Shown here: piece after piece, positions 49,675 through 57,492 of the stretch
Position numbering within the stretch: the first letter of the stretch is position 1
Layout of the letters: each line of letters begins with the position of its first letter
Assembly (NCBI GenBank): GCA_963788585.1
Contig: CAWBHA010000003.1
Span: 2,294,001 to 2,358,000 of the forward strand
Length of the DNA: 64,000 bases
DNA from: Bog-473 sp963788585
GTDB lineage: Bacteria > Actinomycetota > Acidimicrobiia > Acidimicrobiales > RAAP-2
Direction of reading: 5' to 3'
Translations under genes and position numbers: made by a program
Notes under the pieces: generated by a model
Database searches by the model: none
The model's input: only the letters and a program-made list of their open reading frames with translations
Told to the model about the DNA's origin: nothing

Positions 49675-50286
49675 GTGAGTTACCCATTCGGCAAGGTGGC
49701 AGTGCGTGTCGGCGGAGTCCTTCTGATCGCCGCCGTGTACTTCGTCGCGTTCGTCTACCGGGTCCCGGACCCCACCTTCCTGGACGCAGTACACCACGCC
49801 AGCAGGCCCTTGGTGTCGGCGAGCGCGCCCACCGCCTCGACGACGACCACGACCACCCGCCCGAAGGAGACCACATCGACGGCGGGAGCCCCTGCCCTGG
49901 GCTCGACGACCACCACCGCGCCGCACGGGCCGGGTTCGCGTTCCAAGTCCACCAAGAAGACCTCGACGCCGCGGCCGCCTTCGACTCTGTCGGCCACGCT
50001 CCTGGCTGGGCCGATCTTTGTCGGCACGACGACGGGCGCGCAGGCGCCCGCGTCGAGTACCGCGACGACCCGTCCTGTAGCGACGAGCACGAGGGGGCCG
50101 AGCGGCACCACGAGCACGACGAGCGCGACCAGCCCCACGACGAGCTCCACAACCACGATGACCACGACCACGACCACGACCACGACGACAACGACCACGA
50201 CCACGACGACAACCACAACGACCATCCCGACGACGGGCGACACGGGCGACACGGGCGACACGGGCGACACGGGCGACACGCCCTGA
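49675..50286 (+). CDS. Thr/Ser-rich surface-stalk protein
   Basis: This 203-aa protein has one N-terminal membrane segment (VGGVLLIAAVYFVAFVYRV) acting as uncleaved anchor or signal, and then about 170 residues dominated by Thr, Ser, Pro and Ala. These include a long poly-Thr run (about 50,155-50,228) and a C-terminal (GDT)5 repeat coded by 9-bp units. There is no folded domain. It resembles a mucin-like, possibly O-mannosylated spacer of actinobacterial cell surfaces. The start GTG 49675 has no clear ribosome-binding site. Confidence 0.6.
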   Translation: MSYPFGKVAVRVGGVLLIAAVYFVAFVYRVPDPTFLDAVHHASRPLVSASAPTASTTTTTTRPKETTSTAGAPALGSTTTTAPHGPGSRSKSTKKTSTPRPPSTLSATLLAGPIFVGTTTGAQAPASSTATTRPVATSTRGPSGTTSTTSATSPTTSSTTTMTTTTTTTTTTTTTTTTTTTTTIPTTGDTGDTGDTGDTGDTP

Positions 50287-50374
50287 GGCGTCGCTCCGCG
50301 GGCAAACGCGTGGCTTGTTGCGTCCGGTCCGGAGTCAAGGCTTCAGTCCCCTTGGCCGGTCCTTCTTGAACTGT

Positions 50375-50390
50375 TAGCTTGACGCGGATG
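50375..50390 (+). promoter_or_regulatory. Leaderless-type -10 box
   Basis: TAGCTT (50375-50380) lies 7 nt before ATG 50388. Confidence 0.45.
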
Positions 50391-51518
50391 GGGAGTCGAC
50401 GAATGGCCGCCCTCCTGGGTGCGGTACTCATCGCCAGCGCTCTTGCCGTGATTGCAGCCGAGACGGCGACGGCTGCCCCGAGTTCGGATACGACGGTTAC
50501 GACCATTTCCATGACGGCTGGCGCCTATAAGCCTCACGCCGCCCCTGGCACGACCGACGACTACCACTGCACACTGGTGAACCCTCACTTGGGCCGGAAC
50601 TCATACATCGTGTCAAGCGAGTTTGTCCCTGGAAGTGACGAGGATCACCACGCGGCGCTCTTCCTCCTGCCACCGTCGCTGGCTGCCACGGCCGAACGGG
50701 ATAACGAGGGGGGTAAGGGTTGGACCTGCTTCGGCCTGCCGCTTCCGAGTTCGGACCCAGCCGGACTTGCCGCAGTGCCACTCCTCACGTTCTGGGCCCC
50801 TGGCGCCGGGTTGGACAACTTCCCGAAAGGGACGGGCGTCGCTCTCCCGGCGGGGAGCATGGTCGTCATGCAGGTCCACTACAGCCTGCTCCTCGGCGAC
50901 AGACCGGTGAAGAACGCGCTGATACTCCACACGGTGCCCGAATCAACCCCGCTGCTCCCGCTGCACCTCGATCTCATGCTCGCCCCACCCGACATCCCTT
51001 GTCCGGCGGGTGTCACTGGCTCACTGTGCAACCGTGCTGCGTCCCTGGCCAATTTGGGCCAGCGCTTCGGTTCTTCAGCTGTTGCTGAGGTCAACGGCAT
51101 CGAAGCACTCTGTGGGAACAATCCGTCCGATCCGCCTGAAGGGGACTCGACGTCGTGCGTTTCACGAGTCGAGAAAAGTGGCTACATCGTCAGGGTGTAC
51201 GCCCACATGCATCTCCTGGGTCAGTCCTTCCAGATGGTGCTCAACCCGGGAACGCCACAGGCGAAGACGGTCCTCAATGTCCCCAACTTCGATTTCCACG
51301 ACCAGCGCTCCTACAACCTCGCCAAGCCCATACCGGTGGCCAAGGGTGAGCCCGTGCAGGTGACTTGTACCTACGACCCGACGCTGGAACAAGAACTTCC
51401 ACTTCTGCGCAGCACGCCTCCCCACTTCGTCACGTGGGGTGATGGCTCGACTGACGAGATGTGCATCGGGATCGCCTGGACATCGAGCTTCCTCCCGGAT
51501 CCTCACAATTCCATCTAG
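50388..51518 (+). CDS. Secreted copper type II monooxygenase-like protein (PHM/DBM fold)
   Basis: This 376-aa exported protein has a signal peptide MGSRRMAALLGAVLIASALAVIAAETATA. The body matches the copper type II ascorbate-dependent monooxygenase fold: DEDHHAALFLLPP (about 87), VVMQVHYSLLLGD (about 162), the His-x-His copper site in VYAHMHLLGQSFQM (about 272) and the Met-containing GSTDEMCIGIAW (about 356). PHM/DBM enzymes hydroxylate at copper; bacterial members are mostly uncharacterised. Six or more Cys suggest disulfides. ATG 50388 is chosen from the upstream TAGCTT box. Confidence 0.82.
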   Translation: MGSRRMAALLGAVLIASALAVIAAETATAAPSSDTTVTTISMTAGAYKPHAAPGTTDDYHCTLVNPHLGRNSYIVSSEFVPGSDEDHHAALFLLPPSLAATAERDNEGGKGWTCFGLPLPSSDPAGLAAVPLLTFWAPGAGLDNFPKGTGVALPAGSMVVMQVHYSLLLGDRPVKNALILHTVPESTPLLPLHLDLMLAPPDIPCPAGVTGSLCNRAASLANLGQRFGSSAVAEVNGIEALCGNNPSDPPEGDSTSCVSRVEKSGYIVRVYAHMHLLGQSFQMVLNPGTPQAKTVLNVPNFDFHDQRSYNLAKPIPVAKGEPVQVTCTYDPTLEQELPLLRSTPPHFVTWGDGSTDEMCIGIAWTSSFLPDPHNSI

Positions 51519-51580
51519 TCCTCAAAGGGATCGACGTGAGCCGACTGCCGGTCCGCCTCGCCCTGTCCAACCGGCTGGCT

Positions 51581-52057
51581 TCATGACTTCGAGTCAGAGC
51601 CAGGAAACGGCGACCAGTCCCCCTCCGCGTTCGTGGTCTGTCCCAATTCGATGAGATGGCCGTCGGGATCGCGGATGTAGCAACGAATCTCATACGCGTG
51701 CTGCTTGGGGGGCGTCAGGAATTCGGCGCCCCGGGCACTCCACTCCTCGTACTTGGCATGGATGTCCGTGACCCGGATATTGAGGAAGCTACTCACCCGG
51801 TCGGGGTCGCGGGGCGTCTCCAGAATCACGGTTGGCTTGTCGTCAGTCGGGTCTCCGCCGGCATTGATGACGATGAAGCTGTTGGCGAGTGCGACATTGG
51901 TCGGCTCCGGTCCGAAGACCACCGTGCCGCCGAGGACTTCGGTATAGAACCGCCGGGAGCGTTCGACGTCGTCCGACACGATGAAATGGGTCAAGACCAT
52001 TTCTTCTTCGGACCCATTGATTCCAGCCAACTCGCACCTCCAGTGGTCGGGGCACAT
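51581..52057 (-). CDS. VOC-family protein (paralogue of the one at 60.1-60.6 kb)
   Basis: This 158-aa VOC protein has MVLTHFIVSDDVERSRRFYTEVLGGTVVFG, a central NSFIVINAGGDPTDDKP, SSFLNIRVTDIHAKYEEWSARGAEFLTPP and YEIRCYIRDPDGHLIELGQ. It lines up along its whole length with the protein encoded at 60,071-60,550. The shared leader before 'VLTHF' supports the long start at ATG 52057. The metal ligands (His, His, Glu) are present. It is convergent with the copper-protein gene. Confidence 0.86.
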   Translation of the reverse strand: MCPDHWRCELAGINGSEEEMVLTHFIVSDDVERSRRFYTEVLGGTVVFGPEPTNVALANSFIVINAGGDPTDDKPTVILETPRDPDRVSSFLNIRVTDIHAKYEEWSARGAEFLTPPKQHAYEIRCYIRDPDGHLIELGQTTNAEGDWSPFPGSDSKS

Positions 52058-52339
52058 ACCCGCCTACCACCGGGTCTGCAGCCGATGTGTTCAACGAGCG
52101 AAGTATCCTCTTTTTCCCACCCCACGACCAGAGGCCACCCGTCGGATTCCGATGGTCCCGCTTCCTCCGATGCCGACCCGGAGATGGACCCTGTCGTTTA
52201 CCGGGCAGCGATCGGGGACAATCCCACCGAGAGTGGACGGTCTTTGACCTTGCCGAATCCCCCTGAGCTCTATCTGAATCCGCGCGCGTGTTCACGAAGG
52301 TTTCTGTCTCTCGCTCGCCACGGCCCAGCTCGCGAGAGC

Positions 52340-52555
52340 TCAGCGTTCTTTGATGGTCCGCTTGAAGGTGAGGGCGCTGCCCTTCGGCCATCCGGCGGGC
52401 AGGAACCCAGTCATGGGCGCGGCTCCCGACTCGGGGTCCCACTCCCGCCCCTCTCCGTCCTCAAGTCGCATGATCAAGCGAGGCTCGTCGCTTTCCCGGT
52501 TGGGCCGCCACGTCAAAACGACGGTCATCTCGGTCTCCTGCGAGCCCGCCTCCAT
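52340..52555 (-). CDS. Small hypothetical protein
   Basis: This is a 71-aa soluble protein of unknown function: TVVLTWRPNRESDEPRLIMRLEDGEGREWDPESG, then MTGFLPAGWPKGSALTFKRTIKER. The composition is like real coding sequence. TAGGCT (complement of 52563-52568) lies 7 nt upstream of ATG 52555, the leaderless geometry used elsewhere here. No family is recognised; similar short actinobacterial proteins may exist. Confidence 0.6.
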   Translation of the reverse strand: MEAGSQETEMTVVLTWRPNRESDEPRLIMRLEDGEGREWDPESGAAPMTGFLPAGWPKGSALTFKRTIKER

Positions 52556-52780
52556 GTGGAAAGCCTATTGCGGTGGCGCTCGGGGTTCGGCCGTCGAATG
52601 CTGCAGTCGGCCGGCGCATCGGGAGTTCACCCGACCCAGCCGTGATCAGGCGATATCCAAGAGTGCGGAACTACTTCACCACTCGGGACTAAGGGGCGGT
52701 CGCGAGCCAACGGAAAGCGAACCAAACGAGCCGCGGTTGCGTCAAGGAATGCGCCGCGAGGACCAGGTGGGAGCTGCCGA

Positions 52781-53569
52781 ATGGACCGAGCAGAGTCAGG
52801 GCAGCGGAAGTTGCGAAGGACGGCGTGTTGCGGCGTTCTTCTCATGATCGTCCTGGAAACGGTGACGGCAGTTGGGGCTGGACAGGCATCGGCGGCAAGG
52901 CAAGGGCCGAGCGCTGCCGTTCCTCACGGTTGGCAAGCTCATTCGGCGTACGGGATCCAGATCGCCGTTCCCGTGCAGTGGACGGTGCGGTATTTCCAGA
53001 ACTGCCCCGGTCGGGGACCGGGAACCCTGCTCATCGGAAACCCCCTGGTCTATGTGAACTGCGTGATGATTCCGTCGGACGCCAACATCGTGACCATGTC
53101 GAACGAGATGTCCCCGGTCCAACCTGACCAGGACACTCGCGTCACACATATCGTGATCGACGGAATGAACGTCACTCGGATTACCCGGAGCACCAGCGCC
53201 GTCACCTTGGACATTCCATCGAAAAACGCGGTGATTGGAGTGTCCGGACCCGCTACGGCTGCAGTCACCGAGACGGTGCGTCCAGCCACGGCGCGCTCGC
53301 TACCTGCTCCGGGAATGGTGAGGGGCAGCGAACGACTCGATGCCCTCGAACAGGTGAACGTGACCGGGCCCATTGGAGTCGCGCGATTCGATGCCGGCGG
53401 GTCGTCTCTCCCTCCGCTGCATGCCTATGACGGTGCCTTCTGGTCAACGTTGCGGCCGGGACGCTATGAACTCACGGGTCACGCTGGCAGCGCTCCCTGT
53501 CCACCGGTCGTGGTCAGCCTGGAGTCCGGACTCACCAGCACCGTGGCCATCATCTGCCAGGGGACCTAG
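52781..53569 (+). CDS. Secreted protein of unknown function
   Basis: This 262-aa protein has a signal peptide (RTACCGVLLMIVLETVTAVGAGQASA), then a beta-rich region beginning HGWQAHSAYGIQIAVPVQWTV with paired Cys (FQNCPGRG, YVNCVM). A C-terminal domain GPIGVARFDAGGSSLPPLHAYDG, WSTLRPGRYELTGHAGSAPCPPVVVSLESG resembles small actinobacterial extracytoplasmic folds. Its TAG stop lies within the CCTAGG target duplication of the adjacent IS481 element, so the insertion left the protein intact. Confidence 0.75.
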   Translation: MDRAESGQRKLRRTACCGVLLMIVLETVTAVGAGQASAARQGPSAAVPHGWQAHSAYGIQIAVPVQWTVRYFQNCPGRGPGTLLIGNPLVYVNCVMIPSDANIVTMSNEMSPVQPDQDTRVTHIVIDGMNVTRITRSTSAVTLDIPSKNAVIGVSGPATAAVTETVRPATARSLPAPGMVRGSERLDALEQVNVTGPIGVARFDAGGSSLPPLHAYDGAFWSTLRPGRYELTGHAGSAPCPPVVVSLESGLTSTVAIICQGT

Positions 53570-53570
53570 G
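53565..53570. repeat. Target-site duplication, left copy (CCTAGG)
   Basis: This is the 6-bp direct repeat flanking the IS; it also contains the stop codons of the secreted-protein gene and, on the other strand, of the transposase. Confidence 0.85.
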
Positions 53571-54531
53571 TGTAATCACCAGCCAGGTTGTCGACACGGC
53601 TGATCGGGGCCTTGCCTCCGAGGGCGGTGTGGCTGCGGTGGTGATTGTAGAGATGCAAGAAGAAAGCGAAGGCCTGCTGGCGGTCTGCCTCTGAGGAATA
53701 GGGCTTCACGTAGGCCCACTCCTCGAGCATGGTCCGGTTGAAGCGTTCGACTTTCCCATTGGTCTGGGGTCGATAAGGCCTGGTCCTTCGATGTTCGACC
53801 CCACCAAGAGCCGCTGCGAAGGACCGGCTGCGATAGCACGCACCGTTGTCGGTGAGCACCTCTTGGACCATGATGCCGTGGTGGGCGAACCACGTCCGGG
53901 CTCGACCCCAAAAGGCCACAGCGGTCTCCTTGCGCTCGTCGGCGAGGATTTCTGAATAAGCCAGCCGGCTGTGGTCGTCGACGGCCGAGTGGATGAAGCC
54001 GTAACCCCTCCGGCGAGGCCCAGAGCCGCTGAAGTCGACGCTGTTCTTCTTGCCTGCTTGGCGACCCAGGACCTTCCACCCCCCGCCATCTGGGATCTTG
54101 CCGAGCTTTTTGATGTCGATGTGGACGAGTTCGCCCGGACTCTCACGTTCGTAACGCCGGATCACCCGACCGCTCGGGCGATCCATCCATGAGAGCCGGT
54201 TGAGGCCCAGGCGCACGAGAACGCGATGCACCGTCGAGGGGGCGACGCCGAGGCGATAACCGATGCGAGCTGGTCCGAGCTTGAGCTCGGAGCGGAGTTC
54301 GGCGATCTGAGCCTCAACGCCAGCTGGTGTGCGATGGGGACAGCGGTGCGGCCGGCTGGAGCGGTCCACCAGACCCCCGACCCCCTCTTCGCAAAACCGC
54401 CTCCACCACTTGTAACCGGTGGCCCGAGAAATGCCCATCTCGGGCGCCACGTGGGCGATTGGCCTGCCTCCTTCGATGCGAAGGCACAAGGTCAATCGGC
54501 CAGTTGGGGTCAGACGAGCGTTAGCGTGCAT
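53566..54531 (-). CDS. IS481-family transposase
   Basis: This is a 321-aa DDE transposase. The N-terminal helix-turn-helix is MHANARLTPTGRLTLCLRI, then GRPIAHVAPEMGISRATGYKWWRRF; a second HTH lies at GPARIGYRLGVAPSTVHRVL. The rve catalytic core has Asp in VHIDIKKLGKI, Asp in VLTDNGACYRS and Glu in NGKVERFNRTMLEEW. All catalytic residues are present. ATG 54531 is the likely start. The TAG stop (53,568-53,566) is not in the element but in the flanking CCTAGG duplication. Confidence 0.95.
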   Translation of the reverse strand: MHANARLTPTGRLTLCLRIEGGRPIAHVAPEMGISRATGYKWWRRFCEEGVGGLVDRSSRPHRCPHRTPAGVEAQIAELRSELKLGPARIGYRLGVAPSTVHRVLVRLGLNRLSWMDRPSGRVIRRYERESPGELVHIDIKKLGKIPDGGGWKVLGRQAGKKNSVDFSGSGPRRRGYGFIHSAVDDHSRLAYSEILADERKETAVAFWGRARTWFAHHGIMVQEVLTDNGACYRSRSFAAALGGVEHRRTRPYRPQTNGKVERFNRTMLEEWAYVKPYSSEADRQQAFAFFLHLYNHHRSHTALGGKAPISRVDNLAGDYT

Positions 54532-54636
54532 TGAGCCTCCTGGGGTGAGTGTGGTTGTCTCAGCAGCTCCACACTGCTCCCGGAGGCTCACCTCATGGGC
54601 GGACCAGGATGATCAACAACGTTCGTGGTCATTACA
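53571..54636 (-). mobile_element. IS481-family insertion sequence
   Basis: This is a 1,066-bp element bounded by the inverted repeat TGTAATCACC (53,571-53,580) and GGTCATTACA (54,627-54,636), with one mismatch, and flanked by the 6-bp duplication CCTAGG. IS481 elements are known to insert at NCTAGN with a 6-bp duplication, which this fits exactly. It carries a single, apparently intact transposase gene. Confidence 0.93.
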
Positions 54637-54642
54637 CCTAGG
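54637..54642. repeat. Target-site duplication, right copy (CCTAGG)
   Basis: Right copy of the 6-bp target repeat next to the IS481 inverted repeat. Confidence 0.85.
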
Positions 54643-54803
54643 GCCTGCTGCCACGGCGGCCGACTCGCAAACGTGACCACGGAGGCGGGCGACCGTGTCA
54701 CTCCTTCCAGGCCTTGCAAATCGGGAATGACCGAGCGGGCAAACCGGAGCGTGGATGAGCGAAACGAAACATGCCGAAACATGCCCCACTGACCAGAAAT
54801 CTC

Positions 54804-54848
54804 GGTGGAGGCGATGGGACTAGAGCCCACGAGCCTTTTGACGGCCAG
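54804..54848 (-). other. tRNA-Ala 3'-half-like sequence, candidate attachment-site remnant
   Basis: This 45-nt stretch matches 63,410-63,454 (anticodon loop to 3' end of the intact tRNA-Ala) at 40 of 45 positions and in the same orientation. The acceptor-end part (CCCATCGCCTCCACC on the minus strand) is identical. It is not a tRNA: the 5' half is missing. Integrative elements use the 3' half of tRNA genes, so this may be the distal attachment site of an island. Confidence 0.65.
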
Positions 54849-54930
54849 GCTTGACCACACCGTTCCCACGGCACGTACCCGCCCGACAACGACCCTGTTT
54901 CAGAGCCGGGCCGGTCTCGACGACTGCGAC

Positions 54931-55710
54931 TCACATGGTGAACCGCAGGTTGTGGGCCAGCTGCCCGGCGAGTTCGTTGTTTCCTTGAAGCTCGATGTCG
55001 CCGGCTGCGAGGAGGGCGTCGGGGTCGGTCCTGCCGCAGGCGAGGAGCATGAAGGTGAGGAAGTCGGTGCGCACGACTGCGTCGGGCTGGTCGAGATCGT
55101 CGACGACGCGGGCTCGTCCGTCGACGACTGCTGCGAGGTGCGCTTCGATCGGGCCGGTGAGCTCGACGAGGACGCTGGAGCCGTCGGGTATCCCGGCTCG
55201 TTTCCCGACGATGTAGCCGAAGCTGCGTCGGACCTCCTCGAGAGCGAGTTCGGCGGCGGGGCCGCTGGTGTGGCCGGTCCGTCCGAGAGGTACTCGGATG
55301 TCTTGTTCGTGGACCCAGAAATCGAAGTTGCGGATGGCCATGAACCGCCCGTAGGTCTGGATCCCGACTGGGGTCCACGACACTTCGTCGAACAGGGTCG
55401 CATCCGCTGCGAGAAGCTCGGCGCGCCGCCCGGCGAGCGCGGTACGGAAGCGGCTGAGGAGCCGGTCGGGTGGCCAATGGTCCACTTCGTCGAAGACGTT
55501 TCCGACGATCTCGAATGGTGCCGGGGTGTCCCCCGAGGGCCGCCACCGGGTAAGCGCTTCTTCGATCCCGTCGAGGTGAGCGACGACGTGGCGAACCTGC
55601 CAGGCCGGGCAGAGCGATGAGACCCGCCATTCGCTGTCGTCGAGCTGGCCGAGGAGATCCACGACCGAGTCCATGCTCTCCAGCAGGCAATCGACTTCGT
55701 GGACACTCAT
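54931..55710 (-). CDS. Maleylpyruvate isomerase-family mycothiol-dependent protein
   Basis: This 259-aa DinB-like four-helix protein has the metal-binding His pattern (CPAWQVRHVVAHLDGIEEAL with His, then NFDFWVHEQDIRVPLG with His-x3-Asp). It also has a C-terminal SCP2-like domain (GSSVLVELTGPIEAHLAAVVDGRARVV...RTDFLTFMLLACGRTDPDALL). Relatives use mycothiol as cofactor or bind it; the function here is not known. It is the first gene inside the proposed tRNA-bounded island and lies near detoxification-type genes. Confidence 0.88.
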   Translation of the reverse strand: MSVHEVDCLLESMDSVVDLLGQLDDSEWRVSSLCPAWQVRHVVAHLDGIEEALTRWRPSGDTPAPFEIVGNVFDEVDHWPPDRLLSRFRTALAGRRAELLAADATLFDEVSWTPVGIQTYGRFMAIRNFDFWVHEQDIRVPLGRTGHTSGPAAELALEEVRRSFGYIVGKRAGIPDGSSVLVELTGPIEAHLAAVVDGRARVVDDLDQPDAVVRTDFLTFMLLACGRTDPDALLAAGDIELQGNNELAGQLAHNLRFTM

Positions 55711-55984
55711 CTACGGGTCTCCTTCGGTACCAGGGGTCCCGAGTCTGGCTGATCAGGCGGGCGCGCACCCGATCCGGGCCTGATCGTCACGGGCCGGCGT
55801 TCCAGTCCTCGTTCTTCTGGGCGGAGGACCGCGGCGACGGCCTGCTCGTTGCTCGTGGGTTCGAGGCTCGATCAAGGAACGGTTCGTCGACGCTGTGGCG
55901 GGACGGCGTTCCGGCACATCTGGGGAAGGGTTACCGAGGTCGGAAGGTGCTGCGCACCGCCCGCTCGGCGCGCTCGCATGCCCC

Positions 55985-56722
55985 TCAGGACTGCCCCATG
56001 CCGCCGGTGACGAACAGCTCGGTGCCGGTGACGTAGCTGGAGTCGGAGCTGGCGAGGAACAGGGCAGCGCTGGCGATCTCGGTGGGTTGGGCGAGGCGGC
56101 CGATGGTGGTGAGCGACACGAGGAAGTCGCGGGCTCTTTGGGGTCGGCCTTCGAGGGCGGGCGTGTCGGTCGGGCCGGGGTGCAAGACGTTGACCCGGAT
56201 GCCTCTTGGGGCGAGTTCGGCGCTCCAGACCCGGGCGAAGGACTTGAGGGCGGCTTTGCTGGCGGCGTAGACCGACGAGCCGGGCATGGCCTTTTCGGCG
56301 GCGGCGGAGCCGTTGAGGATGATGGACCCGCCGCCGGTCATGAGCTCGGCTGCTTTCTGGGCGGTGAAGAGGGTGCCACGCACGTTCAGGCCGAAGAGCT
56401 GGTCGAAGCTGTCCGGGGTGACGTCGGCGAGAGGTTCGGCCAGGTTCCCGACGCCGGCGCTGGCGAAGAGGACGTCGAGGCGGCCGGCCTTGGCGCGGAT
56501 GGTCGAGAACAGGTGGTCGATGTCGTCGAGGTTGGCGGAGTCGGCGACTACGCCTCGTAGCTGGGCGCCGACTCGTGCGGTGGCGGCGTCGATCGGCTCC
56601 GTTTTCCGGCCGGTGATGTAGACGAGGGCGCCTTCTTCGACGAACAGTTCGGCGGTGGCGAGGCCCATCCCCGAGGATCCGCCGGAGACCAAGGCCACCT
56701 TGTCGTGCAGCTTTCCTGGCAT
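55985..56722 (-). CDS. Short-chain dehydrogenase/reductase
   Basis: This 245-aa classical SDR has VSGGSSGMGLATAELF (cofactor loop), ITGRKTEPID, FASAGVGNLAEP in place of NNAG, catalytic Ser in SIILNGSAAAEKAMPG, YAASK (YxxxK), and the C-terminal LASSDSSYVTGTELFVTGGMGQS. All catalytic residues are present. It is immediately downstream of the peroxiredoxin gene (21 bp) and so shares its TetR-regulated transcript; it may remove a reactive carbonyl. Confidence 0.93.
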   Translation of the reverse strand: MPGKLHDKVALVSGGSSGMGLATAELFVEEGALVYITGRKTEPIDAATARVGAQLRGVVADSANLDDIDHLFSTIRAKAGRLDVLFASAGVGNLAEPLADVTPDSFDQLFGLNVRGTLFTAQKAAELMTGGGSIILNGSAAAEKAMPGSSVYAASKAALKSFARVWSAELAPRGIRVNVLHPGPTDTPALEGRPQRARDFLVSLTTIGRLAQPTEIASAALFLASSDSSYVTGTELFVTGGMGQS

Positions 56723-56743
56723 AGCGGCTGTCCTTCGGGAGGC

Positions 56744-57400
56744 TCAGGACAGGGCGGCGAGGGCGGCGATGATGTCGGCGACCTCGGTGCGGGCGGTGTA
56801 GTCGGGCTGGACGTCGACGAAGCGCACGACCTGGTCGTGGTCGACGACGAGGACGGTCGGCCGGGGGAGGCGGGTGGCGCCTTCGGCGTTGACCTGGGCC
56901 AGGTCGAGCCCGAGGTGCTGTTGGGCGGCCAGGACCTCGTCGGCCTGCTGGAAGTCGATGCCGATCCTCCCGGCCAGCCGGCCGCCGAGGTCGGACAGGA
57001 CGGTGAAGGACAGCTCCGCCTTCTCGGCGGTGGAGAGGGACTGGTCGGGGGACTGCGGGCTGATGGCTACCAGGCGGGCGCCGAAGCGGTCGAGCTGGGG
57101 GAGGAGGTCGCGCTGGTAGGTGCGCAGTGCGAGGTTGCAGTAGGGGCACCAACCGCCCCGGTAGAACACGACGATGGCGGGGCCGGTCTCGACGATCTGC
57201 TCCAGGCTGACCCGGGTGCCGGTGGCGTCGTCGAGGTTGAAGGAGTCGAGCCGGTCGCCGACCTTGATGGCATTGGACGGTACGCCCGCCTCGAGGAGAT
57301 CGGTGATGCTGCGGTCGAACACGTCGAGGACCTCGGCGGGCAGGTGGTCGGCGGCGGCTGCTTTGAGCTGGTCGGACTGCTCACGAATGGTGGTGGACAT
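56744..57400 (-). CDS. Peroxiredoxin-like (AhpC/TSA) protein with CPYC
   Basis: This 218-aa protein starts at ATG 57400 behind GGGAGG. The thioredoxin-fold core has VVFYRGGWCPYCNLALRTYQRDLLPQLDRFGARLVAISPQSPDQS. The CxxC sits where peroxiredoxins have the peroxidatic Cys (the Prx-like2/AhpC-TSA subgroup). An N-terminal helix region (REQSDQLKAAAADHLPAEVLDVFDRSI) precedes it. It likely reduces peroxides or disulfides. It is divergent from a TetR gene with two palindromes between them. Confidence 0.9.
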   Translation of the reverse strand: MSTTIREQSDQLKAAAADHLPAEVLDVFDRSITDLLEAGVPSNAIKVGDRLDSFNLDDATGTRVSLEQIVETGPAIVVFYRGGWCPYCNLALRTYQRDLLPQLDRFGARLVAISPQSPDQSLSTAEKAELSFTVLSDLGGRLAGRIGIDFQQADEVLAAQQHLGLDLAQVNAEGATRLPRPTVLVVDHDQVVRFVDVQPDYTARTEVADIIAALAALS

Positions 57401-57418
57401 TGGGCCTCCCAAAGACGA

Positions 57419-57440
57419 TAGTGGACTGTGTAGTCCAGTA
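57419..57440. promoter_or_regulatory. TetR operator copy 1
   Basis: Inverted repeat TAnTGGACT / AGTCCAnTA form (22 bp) with a 4-bp centre, just upstream of the peroxiredoxin ribosome-binding site. Confidence 0.8.
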
Positions 57441-57452
57441 CATCGGAACAAG

Positions 57453-57474
57453 TAGTGGACTGTCAAGTCCAGTA
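57453..57474. promoter_or_regulatory. TetR operator copy 2
   Basis: Second copy of the same 22-bp inverted repeat, 34 bp centre-to-centre from the first (about three helical turns) and 18 bp before the TetR start. Confidence 0.8.
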
Positions 57475-57492
57475 GGCGGGATAATGGGAGCT

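Noticed and set aside
54588..54869. 93-codon minus-strand frame overlapping the tRNA-like sequence
   Set aside because: Its start is the translation of the tRNA-Ala-like remnant ('VGSSPIAST' type), a known source of false genes, and the rest has no motifs.
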